DNA of 64,000 nt, taken from contig NZ_FNVB01000002.1 of the NCBI RefSeq assembly GCF_900108315.1, positions 1,326,562 to 1,390,561 of the forward strand. Reading direction: 5' to 3'. Positions within the stretch are counted from its first letter, which is position 1; the number at the start of each line of letters is the position of its first letter. This stretch comes from Saccharopolyspora kobensis. Its GTDB lineage: Bacteria; Actinomycetota; Actinomycetes; Mycobacteriales; Pseudonocardiaceae. Position numbers and translations under genes: made by a program. Below the pieces are notes generated by a model. That model was not told the DNA's origin. It did not search any database and saw only the letters and a list, made by a program, of their open reading frames with translations. Of this stretch, positions 40,685 through 50,630 are shown piece by piece.

Positions 40685-41574
40685 CAACCGACATCCCCTC
40701 CGGGATGCCCGCCCGCATCCCCACTCCCGAGCCCGGCGATCCGCGGCTGGCGCGGCTGGCGCTCAACCAGCGCACCACCGCGAACTGGTCGCTTCCCGAG
40801 GCGGTGCGCGGCTGTGCCGAGGCCGGCATCGGCGCGATCGGCGTGTGGCGCGAGCCCCTGGCCGAGACCGGGCTCGCCCGGGCCGCGCGGATGATCGCCG
40901 ACGCCGGGCTGCGCGTGTCCTCGCTGTGCCGGGGCGGTTTCTTCACCACCGGGAACGCCTTGGACGACAACCTCGCCGCACTGGACGAAGCCGCCGCGCT
41001 GAGCTGCCCCACCCTGGTGCTGGTGCCCGGCGGGCTGCCCGAAGGCTCCCGCGACCTGCCCGGGGCGCGTCAACGCGTGGCCGAGGCCATCGCCGAACTC
41101 GTCCCGCACGCCCGGGCGCGCGGGGTGCGGCTGGGCATCGAGCCGATGCACCCGATCTTCGCCGCCGACCGCGGTGTCATCTCCACCCTCGCCCAGGCGC
41201 TCGACCTCGCCGAGGAGCACCCGCCGGAAGCCGTCGGGGTCGTGGTCGACACCTTCCACCTGTGGTGGGAACCCGGGGTGCTCGACCGGATCGCCCGCGC
41301 CGGGCCGCGCATCGCCGCCTACCAGGTGTCGGACTGGATCACCCCGCTGCCGCCCGACGCGCTGCTCAGCCGCGGTGTCGTCGGCGACGGCCACATCGAC
41401 TTCGCCGCCTTCACCCGCGCGGTGACCGCCGCCGGCTACCGGGGCGATGTCGAGGTGGAGATCTTCAACGCCGAGGTCTGGGCCGCCCCCGGCGCCGAGG
41501 TGGTGGCCACCTGCGCCCGCCGCCACGCCGAACTCCTCGCACCCCACCTGAGCAGGGAAGGACGGTCCACATGA
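40681..41574 (+). CDS. Sugar phosphate isomerase/epimerase (TIM barrel)
   Basis: A 297-residue AP-endonuclease-2-type TIM barrel. It opens LALNQRTTANWSLPEAVRGC, and has GIEPMHPIFAADRG, VVVDTFHLWWEP and VEVEIFNAEVW, which place metal-binding Glu, Asp, His and Glu at the usual positions. The family includes xylose isomerase-like, inosose dehydratase and hydroxypyruvate isomerase members. It overlaps both neighbours by four bases. With the dehydrogenase and DUF993 protein it would form a three-step pathway for a sugar or cyclitol. Confidence 0.9.
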   Translation: MTTDIPSGMPARIPTPEPGDPRLARLALNQRTTANWSLPEAVRGCAEAGIGAIGVWREPLAETGLARAARMIADAGLRVSSLCRGGFFTTGNALDDNLAALDEAAALSCPTLVLVPGGLPEGSRDLPGARQRVAEAIAELVPHARARGVRLGIEPMHPIFAADRGVISTLAQALDLAEEHPPEAVGVVVDTFHLWWEPGVLDRIARAGPRIAAYQVSDWITPLPPDALLSRGVVGDGHIDFAAFTRAVTAAGYRGDVEVEIFNAEVWAAPGAEVVATCARRHAELLAPHLSREGRST

Positions 41575-42221
41575 GACGCAGGACGTTCACCGCGCTGCTG
41601 GCCGCCGCACCGACCCTGGCCATGGCCGCCCCGTCGGTGCGCATCCGACCCGGCGACGATCCCGCGCACTGGGCGCCGCTGACCCCGCACAAGTGGGCCT
41701 TCGGCCACGGCCAGGTCGTCATGACCGAACGCGGCGAAGCCCCCGAAGGGCCGCGACGGCCCTACGAGTACGCGATCGTGCGGCAGGGCCCGGACTTCGG
41801 GCGGCTGCGCTGCACCGCCGAGGTACGCATCGACGAGCCCGTCACCCGCGACGACCGCGACGTGGTGCTGATCTTCGGCTACCGCTCACCCACCCGCTTC
41901 TACTACGCCCACCTCTCCCAGGACAACACCATCTACCCGCACAACGGGCTGTTCGTCGTCGTCGACGCCGACCGGGTGCGCATCGACGACCAGTGGGACG
42001 GCACCACCGGCGCGCCACCGGCCATCGACGACACCGACTGGCACCACGTCCTCCTCGACCACGACCCCGCGACGGGCCGCATCGCCGTGCACCTGGACGG
42101 CTCGCCCGAGCCGCTGCTGACCGCCACCGACACCCGGTTGCCCGGCGGCCGAGCCGGATTCGGCTCCTTCGACAACCACGGCCGCATCCGCGAGCTCACC
42201 CTCACCGGCCGCCCCGCCTGA
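41571..42221 (+). CDS. Exported DUF1080/LamG-like protein
   Basis: A 216-residue protein with a twin-arginine-like leader MRRRTFTALLAAAPTLAMAA, so probably exported by Tat. The mature part is a single beta-sandwich: FGRLRCTAEVRIDEPV, VVLIFGYRSPTRFYYAHLSQ, HHVLLDHDPATGRIAVHLDG and GRAGFGSFDNHGRIRELTL. This is the concanavalin-like fold of DUF1080, whose characterised members include 3-keto-disaccharide hydrolases; catalysis here is not shown. It overlaps the isomerase gene by ATGA, so it is part of the same operon. Confidence 0.8.
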   Translation: MRRRTFTALLAAAPTLAMAAPSVRIRPGDDPAHWAPLTPHKWAFGHGQVVMTERGEAPEGPRRPYEYAIVRQGPDFGRLRCTAEVRIDEPVTRDDRDVVLIFGYRSPTRFYYAHLSQDNTIYPHNGLFVVVDADRVRIDDQWDGTTGAPPAIDDTDWHHVLLDHDPATGRIAVHLDGSPEPLLTATDTRLPGGRAGFGSFDNHGRIRELTLTGRPA

Positions 42222-42250
42222 CCTCCGCCCCGACCACCGCTGGAGTTCCC

Positions 42251-44539
42251 ATGCGCGCGAACAGACGCCGGGTCGCCGCGATCACCGCTGCGGTGCTCGC
42301 CGCGACCCTGACCGCGGCACCACCGGCCACCGCCGAGGAGCCGATCACCGACCCGATCCCCGAAGAGCCCATCGCCGCCGAGTTCGGCCTGGTGCTCGAA
42401 CAGCACGCACAACTGCCCGCCACCGAAGCCACCCCGCCGGCCACCGATCCGCGGCTGATCCGCCACAACCGCATCAACCACATCGGCGAGCTGCCCGACG
42501 GATCCGGCCGCCAGTACGTGCCCGACCTCAACGGCCCGCTGTACCTGCTCGAAGACGGTCGGCAGCACCTCTACCTGGACTTCCGGGAGCGCTTCGAGCA
42601 CTTCTTCTCCGGCAAGGGCATGGGCAGCGGATTCGGGTTCGTCGCCTTCCACCCCGACTTCGCCGCCAATGGCAAGTTCTACACCGTGCACTCCGAGGGC
42701 CGAGAAGCCATCGCCACCCGGCCGCCCACCTACCCCAACCAGCCCGACGCCGTCGTGCAGAGCGTCGTCACCGAGTGGACCGCGCAGGACCCGGCCGCCG
42801 ACACCTTCACCGGCACCCAGCGCGAGATCTTCCGCTACGGATTCTCCACCCACATCCACGCCGTCCAGCAGATCGACTTCAACCCCACCGCCCGCCCCGG
42901 CGACCCCGACTACGGGCTGCTCTACCTCGGCGTCGGCGACGGCGGCATCGGCCTGGACACCGACATCCCGCAGGACCTGAGCACCCCGGCGGGCAAGCTG
43001 CTGCGCATCGATCCGGCCGGCGGCAACGGCCCCGGCGGCCGGTACGGCATCCCCGCCGACAACCCCTTCGCCGGCCGGCCCGGTGCGCTGGGTGAGATCT
43101 ACGCGGTCGGCATGCGCGACCCGCACCGCTTCAGCTGGGATCCCGAAGACCGCCGCATGTTCCTCGGGCACATCGGCCAGCACGCCATCGAAGCCGTCTA
43201 CGAGGTGCGCGCCGGCGACAACTTCGGCTGGAGCCGGCGCGAAGGCGCCTTCACCTTCGACCCGCGAACCCAGTGCTACCTCTACCCGCTGCCCGAGGAC
43301 GACGCGGACTACGGCTACACCTACCCGGTCGCCGCCTACGACCACGACCCGCCGCCGAACTGGCCGTGCAACTCCGACAGCGGCCACGCCGTCTCCGGCG
43401 GCCAGGTCTACCGCGGCCACGACCTGCCGCAGCTGCGCGGGAAGTACGTCTTCGGCGACCTCGTCGACGGCCGGGTGTTCTACACCGAGACCGACCGGAT
43501 GCGCCGCGGAGAGCCGCGCGCACCGCTGCACGAGCTCCCGCTGTTCGACACCACCGGCAGGCAGCTGCGGATGAGCGACTTCGTCGGCGACGGGCGCGTG
43601 GACCTGCGCTTCGGCACCGACTCGCAGCGCAACCTCTACCTGCTGGCCAAGGCCAGCGGCACGATCTGGAAGGTCACCGGCACCCGCCCGGCCCGCGCTT
43701 CCGAGGTCACCGACACCGTGCGCCGCAACCTGGTGGCCCACTACGACTTCGAGCACCCCTTCGCCGCCGACGACTCCCGCGAACTCGACACCGGCTCCTC
43801 GCGCACCCTGCTGTCGCTGATCAACGGCGGGCAGGACATGCGGGTGCCCGACGGGGCGTTCCCCGGCAGCAACAACGCCCTGCAAACCCGGCAGATCAGC
43901 CCCGACGCCGAGAGCAACGACGACTGGAAGGCAGGCGTCTGGGACGACAACGGCACGCTGTCGGCCTTCAACGCCACCGACGGCGCCACCGTGATGGGCT
44001 GGTTCAAGATGACCGGCGAGAACCCCGCACCCGACACCACCACACCCGACCCCGGCGACCGCTACAACGCCGTCGGCCTGGCCGGGCTGCTCACCGGCAA
44101 CTCCACCGGCCACGACGTGCGGGCCCTGCTGGAGCTGATCGAGGTCGACGGGCAGCTGCGGCTGGTGGCCCTGGGCCGCCGCCTCGACGGCGGGGCCTCG
44201 CAGACCTTCGCCGCCCGGCAGGACTGGCGCGAACTGCTGCCCGCGGGCCAGTGGGTGCACCTGGCGGCGACGTTCGACTACACCACCGGGCAGATGGCGC
44301 TGTACCGCAACGGCGCACCGCTGCCCGGCTTCTACACCGACCCGGGCGACCCGTGGCAGGTCGACGGCACCGGCACCACCGCCTCCACCCCGCGCGGCAT
44401 CAAGATCGGCGGCAGCTTCCCCGGCAACGATCGGGAGCGCAATCCCTGCCACTGCCGCATGGACTCGCTGATGTTCCTCGACACCGCGGCCGACCACCGC
44501 ACCATCGCCGAGCAGTACCGCCGCTTCACCCACCGCTGA
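42251..44539 (+). CDS. Secreted glucose/sorbosone-dehydrogenase-like protein with C-terminal LamG-like domain
   Basis: A 762-residue exported protein; the signal peptide ends near APPATAEE. Residues about 70-480 form a GSDH-type beta-propeller: GFGFVAFHPDFAANGKFYTV, LLYLGVGDGGIG, IYAVGMRDPHRFSWDP and GDNFGWSRREGAF. This fold occurs in PQQ-dependent sugar dehydrogenases and relatives. Residues about 500-762 form a LamG/concanavalin-like domain (ATVMGWFKMTGENPAPD, WVHLAATFDYTTGQMALYRN) that may bind a polysaccharide. It lies 29 bases after the DUF1080-like gene. It could oxidise an extracellular saccharide whose product is imported by the adjacent transporter. Confidence 0.88.
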   Translation: MRANRRRVAAITAAVLAATLTAAPPATAEEPITDPIPEEPIAAEFGLVLEQHAQLPATEATPPATDPRLIRHNRINHIGELPDGSGRQYVPDLNGPLYLLEDGRQHLYLDFRERFEHFFSGKGMGSGFGFVAFHPDFAANGKFYTVHSEGREAIATRPPTYPNQPDAVVQSVVTEWTAQDPAADTFTGTQREIFRYGFSTHIHAVQQIDFNPTARPGDPDYGLLYLGVGDGGIGLDTDIPQDLSTPAGKLLRIDPAGGNGPGGRYGIPADNPFAGRPGALGEIYAVGMRDPHRFSWDPEDRRMFLGHIGQHAIEAVYEVRAGDNFGWSRREGAFTFDPRTQCYLYPLPEDDADYGYTYPVAAYDHDPPPNWPCNSDSGHAVSGGQVYRGHDLPQLRGKYVFGDLVDGRVFYTETDRMRRGEPRAPLHELPLFDTTGRQLRMSDFVGDGRVDLRFGTDSQRNLYLLAKASGTIWKVTGTRPARASEVTDTVRRNLVAHYDFEHPFAADDSRELDTGSSRTLLSLINGGQDMRVPDGAFPGSNNALQTRQISPDAESNDDWKAGVWDDNGTLSAFNATDGATVMGWFKMTGENPAPDTTTPDPGDRYNAVGLAGLLTGNSTGHDVRALLELIEVDGQLRLVALGRRLDGGASQTFAARQDWRELLPAGQWVHLAATFDYTTGQMALYRNGAPLPGFYTDPGDPWQVDGTGTTASTPRGIKIGGSFPGNDRERNPCHCRMDSLMFLDTAADHRTIAEQYRRFTHR

Positions 44540-44544
44540 GCTCC

Positions 44545-44574
44545 CGCGCGGGGCGGGCCCGCCCGCCCCGCGCG
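44545..44574 (+). terminator. GC-rich terminator hairpin closing the LIV operon
   Basis: CGCGCGGGGCGGGC (44545-44558) and its exact complement GCCCGCCCCGCGCG (44561-44574) are separated by CC. It begins five bases after the operon's last stop and has no U tract. Confidence 0.75.
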
Positions 44575-44603
44575 AAGCGCCTCAGCTGCGAAAAGACGGC
44601 TGT

Positions 44604-44619
44604 TACCGTTCTGATCATG
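44604..44619 (+). promoter_or_regulatory. Leaderless promoter of the MFS gene
   Basis: TACCGT (44604-44609), seven bases, then ATG 44617. There is no ribosome binding site upstream of the ATG. Confidence 0.6.
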
Positions 44620-45873
44620 ACGCAACCGGCCGGTGTCGCCGACTACCGCAGGTTCTGGGCCGCATCGACCACCTCGATCTTCGGCACCTACGTCACCACC
44701 CTGGCCCTGCAGGTCCTGGCCGCGCTCACCCTGCACGCCACCGCCACCGAACTCGGCCTGCTCAACGCCGCCCGCTGGGTGCCCTACCTGGTGCTGGGCC
44801 TGTTCGTCGGCGTCCTGGTCGACCGCTACCGCGGCAAACCCCTGCTCGTCGGCGCCGACTTCGCCCGCGCCGTCGTGCTGTGCGCGATCCCGCTGCTGCA
44901 CCTCGCCGACCTCTTGAGCCTGCCGGTGCTCATCGGCTTCGCCGCGCTGCTGGGCCTGCTGTCGCTGTTCTTCGACGCCGCCGACCAGGCCTTCCTGCCG
45001 AAGCTGGTCCCGGTGAGCATGCTGACCTCGGCCAACGCGCGCTTGGAGCAGTCCCACGCCGTCGCCCAGACCACCGGCCCGCTGCTGGCCGCCGCCCTGG
45101 TCAAAGCCGTCGGCGCACCGCTGGCCATCCTGGTCGACGCGATCTCCTACCTGATCTCCGGAGCTCTGCTGGCCGGCATCGGCACCCGCGAGCGGTCCGC
45201 ACCGCGCTCGCAGCGGCGCAGCGTGCTCGCCGAGCTGCGCGAAGGCGCCTCCTGGGTCTACCGGCACCGCATGCTCGGGCCCCAGTCCCTGGCCGGGCAC
45301 CTGTGGTTCCTCGCCCACAGCATGCTGACCACCGTCTACGTCCTCTACGTGCTGCGCGCACCGGACAACGGCCTCGGACTCGGCGAGGTGCAGCTGGGCG
45401 TCAGCTACGCCTGCGCCGGTGTCGGGGCGGTGGCCGGTGGTGCGCTGGCCAACCGCAGCGGCCGCCGCTTCGGCGCCGGGCGCACCGTCGTCGTGACCCG
45501 CGCGCTCATGCCGCTGCCGTGGCTGCTGGTGCCGCTGCTCGGCCCGAACCCGGCCGTGATCGTCCTCTTAGGACTCTCACAGCTGCTGTTCTGGGTGCTC
45601 ATGGGTCTGGAGGGCCCCAACGAGATGGCCTACCGGCAGGCCGTCACGCCCGGCCGGCTGCAAGGCCGGGTGAACACCACCATCCGCTCCCTCAACCGCG
45701 GCGCGATCGTCATCGGCGCCCCGCTGGGCGGCCTCATCGCCGACGCCACCAGCCTGCGCACCGCGCTGTGGGCGGGCATCGCCGGACTCATCGCCTCCGC
45801 TGTGGTGCTGGCCGCGTCCCCGTTCCGGCACGCCACCCTCCCCGAGCCCGCCACCCCGCAAACCACGAGCTGA
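44617..45873 (+). CDS. MFS transporter
   Basis: A 418-residue protein with about 12 hydrophobic segments. It begins MTQPAGVADYRRFWAASTTS, a common start of macrolide/drug efflux MFS proteins of the MFS_3 type, with loop motif LVDRYRGKPLLVGADFARA after helix 2. ATG 44617 is at leaderless distance from a -10. It is followed after 26 bases by an OmdA-like gene with its own promoter. The substrate is unknown. Confidence 0.88.
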   Translation: MTQPAGVADYRRFWAASTTSIFGTYVTTLALQVLAALTLHATATELGLLNAARWVPYLVLGLFVGVLVDRYRGKPLLVGADFARAVVLCAIPLLHLADLLSLPVLIGFAALLGLLSLFFDAADQAFLPKLVPVSMLTSANARLEQSHAVAQTTGPLLAAALVKAVGAPLAILVDAISYLISGALLAGIGTRERSAPRSQRRSVLAELREGASWVYRHRMLGPQSLAGHLWFLAHSMLTTVYVLYVLRAPDNGLGLGEVQLGVSYACAGVGAVAGGALANRSGRRFGAGRTVVVTRALMPLPWLLVPLLGPNPAVIVLLGLSQLLFWVLMGLEGPNEMAYRQAVTPGRLQGRVNTTIRSLNRGAIVIGAPLGGLIADATSLRTALWAGIAGLIASAVVLAASPFRHATLPEPATPQTTS

Positions 45874-45886
45874 CCTGCGTTTCGGC

Positions 45887-45902
45887 TACCGTGTCGGTCG
45901 TG
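45887..45902 (+). promoter_or_regulatory. Leaderless promoter of the OmdA-like gene
   Basis: TACCGT (45887-45892), seven bases, then GTG 45900. Same hexamer and spacing as the MFS promoter 1.3 kb upstream. Confidence 0.6.
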
Positions 45903-46166
45903 AACAGCAAGCCAGTACCCGGTGGGCCGGTGCACGAACTGCCCGCAGACCTGCGCGAGGCGCTCATCGCCGACGGCGCGGCGCTCGCGGCGTGGCACGA
46001 CATCACACCGCTGGCCCGCAACGAGTTCATCTGCTGGGTCGAGGACGCCAAGCAGGCGGCCACCCGCCAGCGCCGCATCCGCCGCACGCAGGAAGAGCTG
46101 CTGGAGGGCAAGCGCAGGCCCTGCTGCTGGCCCGGGTGCAAGCACCGCGAGCGCAACGGCCGGTAG
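45900..46166 (+). CDS. YdeI/OmpD-associated (OmdA-like) small protein
   Basis: An 88-residue protein. LPADLREALIADGAALAAWH followed by ITPLARNEFICWVEDAKQAA and TRQRRIRRTQEELLEGKRRP matches the OmdA C-terminal domain (PF13376), which binds no known cofactor. It ends in a short Cys-rich tail, CCWPGCKHR, that could bind metal. Full-length YdeI proteins also carry a DUF1801-like N-terminal domain, absent here. The function is unknown. Confidence 0.8.
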   Translation: MNSKPVPGGPVHELPADLREALIADGAALAAWHDITPLARNEFICWVEDAKQAATRQRRIRRTQEELLEGKRRPCCWPGCKHRERNGR

Positions 46167-46169
46167 CGC

Positions 46170-46808
46170 TCAGGCCGGACGGGCCCGCCCGGCCAGCAAC
46201 TGCACCGCCAGGCCCGCCAGCACCGCGCCCATGAAGTACCGCTGCACCCGCAGCCATCCCGGCCGCCGCGACAGCAGCCCCGACACCGAACCCGCCGTCA
46301 CCACGATCAGCGCGTTCACCGACACCGCCACCACGATCTGCACCGCGCTCAGCAGCAGGCTCTGCCCCGCCACCCCGCCCCGCGACGGATCGACGAACTG
46401 CGGCAGCAACGACACGTAGAGCACCGCGATCTTCGGGTTGAGCAGGTTGGTCACCAGCCCCATCGCGAACAACCGGCCCGCGGTGTGCTCGGGCACCGCC
46501 GCCGGGGCGAACACCGACACCCCGCCCGGGCGCACCGCCTGCCAGGCCAGCCACAGCAGGTACACCGCCCCGGCCACCTGCACCGCGGTGTAGAGCGCGG
46601 GCACCAGCGTGAACACCGCCGCGATCCCGGCGGAAGCCGCCGCGGCGTAGATCAGGAACCCCACCGCCACCCCGGCCAGCGACACCAGACCGGCCCGCCG
46701 CCCCTGCGTCACCGACCGCGACACCAGGTAGACCATGTTCGGCCCCGGGGTGAGCACCAATCCCAGCGCCACCACCGCGATCCCGGCCACCGCACCGAAA
46801 CTGACCAC
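46170..46808 (-). CDS. LysE/RhtB-family amino acid exporter
   Basis: A 212-residue protein with six hydrophobic segments. The family signature is LTPGPNMVYLVSRSVTQGRR (residues 19-38), followed by FAMGLVTNLLNPKIAVLYVS in the second half. LysE/RhtB members export basic amino acids, homoserine or threonine. GTG 46808 follows CGGAGG. It converges with the OmdA-like gene. The substrate cannot be told from sequence. Confidence 0.92.
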   Translation of the reverse strand: MVSFGAVAGIAVVALGLVLTPGPNMVYLVSRSVTQGRRAGLVSLAGVAVGFLIYAAAASAGIAAVFTLVPALYTAVQVAGAVYLLWLAWQAVRPGGVSVFAPAAVPEHTAGRLFAMGLVTNLLNPKIAVLYVSLLPQFVDPSRGGVAGQSLLLSAVQIVVAVSVNALIVVTAGSVSGLLSRRPGWLRVQRYFMGAVLAGLAVQLLAGRARPA

Positions 46809-46893
46809 GCCGCCACCTCCGCTCGTCCGCTCCGGTGACGCTAAGCGGCAGCGCGGCGGGCGCGAACGGCCAATCCGCCGGCACTGGCCACCC

Positions 46894-47568
46894 TCACCCG
46901 TAGGTCGGGTACTGCGGCCAGCCCGCGGGGCTGTCCTCCCAGTCCTGCTGCCGCCCGTAGGCGGTGCGGTCCATCATCTGCGCCACCGGCAGCACCGCCT
47001 CGACGCCCCGCGCGGTGGTCATGTACGTCAGGTGCGGCTTGCCGTCCTTGAGCAAGTAGTAGGAGTAGCCGGGCCGCAGCACCTCACCACCCTGCTCGTC
47101 GCGCTGCGTCCAACCCCAGTCGTAGTGGTAGGTCGTCCCGGCCGAGGAGACCCACAGGTGTTCCCAGCCCCGCTGGGCGCGCCAGGCCTCGAGCTTGCCG
47201 ATCGGCGCCTGGGAGATCATCGCGAACGCGATCGCCTCCTCGGACAACCGCTGCGTGGTGGCGGGCAGGTTGTCCACCGCCCACGTGCAGCTGGGGCATC
47301 CCTCGTCCCAGTCGGAGCCGAACATCACGTTCTGCACCACCAGCAGGTAGGTGTCGCCGAACAGCCCGGTCAGCGGCACCGGTCCGTCGGGGCCGGTGAA
47401 CACGTAGTCGGTGACCTCCACCATCGGCAGCCGGCGCCGGGCGGCGGCGACCCGGTCGTTGTGCCGGGTGAGCTCCTTCTCCGCGGCGACCTGCTCGGCG
47501 AGCGCCTCGTCGAACGTCGCGCGGTCGACGACCTCCGGTGCGGCCTGCGGCCGGTCGTGCTTGGTCAT
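46894..47568 (-). CDS. DUF899-family thioredoxin-like protein
   Basis: A 224-residue protein. The core FGDTYLLVVQNVMFGSDWDE followed by GCPSCTWAVDNLP is the DUF899 thioredoxin-like region, with the CPSC pair in the redox position. The end, YLLKDGKPHLTYMTTARGVE, is also typical. The frame is open upstream to 47703, but that part is not family-like, so I chose ATG 47568. No characterised activity is known to me. Confidence 0.85.
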   Translation of the reverse strand: MTKHDRPQAAPEVVDRATFDEALAEQVAAEKELTRHNDRVAAARRRLPMVEVTDYVFTGPDGPVPLTGLFGDTYLLVVQNVMFGSDWDEGCPSCTWAVDNLPATTQRLSEEAIAFAMISQAPIGKLEAWRAQRGWEHLWVSSAGTTYHYDWGWTQRDEQGGEVLRPGYSYYLLKDGKPHLTYMTTARGVEAVLPVAQMMDRTAYGRQQDWEDSPAGWPQYPTYG

Positions 47569-48968
<1,400 letters not shown>

Positions 48969-48980
48969 GCCGGACCGCTC

Positions 48981-49014
48981 GGGGCCGCACCTCTCGCGCG
49001 AGGGGTGCGGCCCC
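48981..49014. terminator. Bidirectional terminator hairpin after mdh
   Basis: GGGGCCGCACC (48981-48991) pairs with GGTGCGGCCCC (49004-49014); the 12-base inner part adds more pairs. It lies between the convergent mdh and phosphodiesterase genes and can serve both strands. Confidence 0.8.
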
Positions 49015-49032
49015 GCGGTGTTTCCGCGGCCG

Positions 49033-49977
49033 CTACGCCGGGTGCGCGAAGACCGGGTAGTGGTCGGAGAAGTCGGTGTAGGTGTAGGTCTGGCCCCACG
49101 AGGTCACCGACCACTCCGGCGAGTGCACCGCCCGGGTCTCCGAGACCCAGCTGTGCTGCCCGTGCCCGGCCAGCGGCAGCACGTGGTCGAGTTGCTGCCC
49201 CGGCCAGCCCGGCGCCTGGTAGGCGGCAACCGAGTTGGTCGCCGGGTCGTAGGAGAAGGGATGCCCGGTGGTCTCCGGTGCGGTGGCGCCCAGGGTGGTC
49301 AGCGCGGCGGTGAACTCCTCGGCCGCGGCGTCGATGTTGAGATCGCCTGCCACCACCACCGGTTCGGCGGCCGGAATCGCCCGGTCCCGCACGAACTGCG
49401 CGATCTCGCCCAGCTGACCGGCTCGCACGCCCGGAGCGCGGTCGCCGCAGGCGCTGTCGTCGGCCTGCAGATGAGTGCCGATCACGTGCACCGGGCCGGT
49501 GGGCGAGTCGATGCGGGTGTAGACGAATCCCTTGTTGGAGGTGGCGTCGGCGCCGCATCCCGGCCCGAAGACGTACTGGACGCGCTCGGCCACCGGCCAG
49601 CGGCTGAGCACCGCCACCCCGCCGTCCTCGGGGCGGGTGTCCGAATAGGACCCCAGCGTGGCGTCCCAGCCGTCCCGCGAGCGCCCGAGCACCGGCGTCT
49701 GGTGCGGGTAGTCACCGGCGAGGTTGTCCAGCAGGCGTTGCGAGGCCTCGTTGTCGAAGGCCTCCTGCACCACCACGACGTCCTGGCCCGCCAGCACGCC
49801 TTCGGAAGCGAGCAGGTCGGCGCGCTCCAGCTGTCCCCAGTTCGGGAACAGCGACCGCGGCAGCATGAACACGTTGTAGGAGGCGATCCGGGGGCCGTCG
49901 GCGGCGGCCACGGCGGGCGGGGCGGCCAGCCCGCTCAACACCACCGCCAAAGACGTGAAAGCGATTCGTATCTTCAC
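49033..49977 (-). CDS. Secreted sphingomyelin phosphodiesterase-like protein
   Basis: A 314-residue exported protein with a signal peptide ending near APPAVAAADG. The endonuclease/exonuclease/phosphatase fold shows IASYNVFMLP (metal-binding Asn), VVVVQEAFDN (metal-binding Glu), GTHLQADDSACG (catalytic His), VVAGDLNID (Asp, Asn) and DFSDHYPVFA (Asp-His). These match bacterial neutral sphingomyelinase C. It would cut sphingomyelin or related phosphodiesters outside the cell. A beta-hairpin typical of haemolytic members is not evident. GTG 49977 has a weak ribosome site. Confidence 0.88.
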   Translation of the reverse strand: MKIRIAFTSLAVVLSGLAAPPAVAAADGPRIASYNVFMLPRSLFPNWGQLERADLLASEGVLAGQDVVVVQEAFDNEASQRLLDNLAGDYPHQTPVLGRSRDGWDATLGSYSDTRPEDGGVAVLSRWPVAERVQYVFGPGCGADATSNKGFVYTRIDSPTGPVHVIGTHLQADDSACGDRAPGVRAGQLGEIAQFVRDRAIPAAEPVVVAGDLNIDAAAEEFTAALTTLGATAPETTGHPFSYDPATNSVAAYQAPGWPGQQLDHVLPLAGHGQHSWVSETRAVHSPEWSVTSWGQTYTYTDFSDHYPVFAHPA

Positions 49978-50083
49978 GGTGGATCATCATGCCGCCCGCC
50001 CGCACCGCCAACCAGACCCCGGCGGCGAACAGCCGGGATCAATTCGGTTGCCACCGCACGGCGCGGACCAGCAATATCGACGC

Positions 50084-50626
50084 ATGGACCGCCCTGCCGA
50101 GGAGATCGACCTGGAATCCGCGGTGCTGCGTCGCTGGCGCGGCACCGACCTCGCCGCGCTGCACCGCGTGGTCACCGAATCACTGCCGCACCTGCGGCCG
50201 TGGATGCCGTGGGCAGCCGGCGACTACTCGCTGGAGAGCGCCGCGGCCTTCCTCCAGAAGGCCCAGGACAACTGGCACACCGGCCGGGCGTTCACCTACG
50301 CCATCACCGTCGGCGGCACCATCGCCGGCTGCATCTCCCTGGAACGCCGCATCGGTCCCACCGGCCTGGAGATCGGCTACTGGCTGCACCCCGGCCACAC
50401 CGGGCGCGGCCTGGTGACCACCGCGGCCGCCGCGCTCGTCGACCGAGCGCTGGCCCTGCCCGGCATCGACCACGTCGAGATCTGGCACGACGCGGGCAAC
50501 ACCGCCAGCGGAGCAGTCCCGCAGCGCCTCGGCTTCACCTGCGTCGACCGCCGCAGCCCGCCCCGCGAACTGCCCACCAGCCCCGGCGAAGCCGGCATCG
50601 ACGTCATCTGGCGGCTGACCCGCTGA
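50084..50626 (+). CDS. GNAT acetyltransferase, RimJ/RimL-like
   Basis: A 180-residue protein. The RimJ/L-type pattern includes LRRWRGTDLAALHRVV, IAGCISLERRIGPTGLEIGY and WLHPGHTGRGLVTTAAAALV with the acetyl-CoA loop, then EIWHDAGNTASGAVPQRLGF. A usual 'N.AS..V..KLGF' is conserved, but with Gln for Lys. The ATG has no ribosome site; a CAATAT hexamer lies six bases upstream, so a leaderless mRNA is possible. The acceptor may be a protein N-terminus or a small amine. Confidence 0.88.
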   Translation: MDRPAEEIDLESAVLRRWRGTDLAALHRVVTESLPHLRPWMPWAAGDYSLESAAAFLQKAQDNWHTGRAFTYAITVGGTIAGCISLERRIGPTGLEIGYWLHPGHTGRGLVTTAAAALVDRALALPGIDHVEIWHDAGNTASGAVPQRLGFTCVDRRSPPRELPTSPGEAGIDVIWRLTR

Positions 50627-50630
50627 CCGC

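Noticed and set aside
41933..44533. 866-codon minus-strand frame opposite the GSDH gene
   Set aside because: Gly/Val-rich antisense shadow; the + strand gene has a signal peptide and clear domains.
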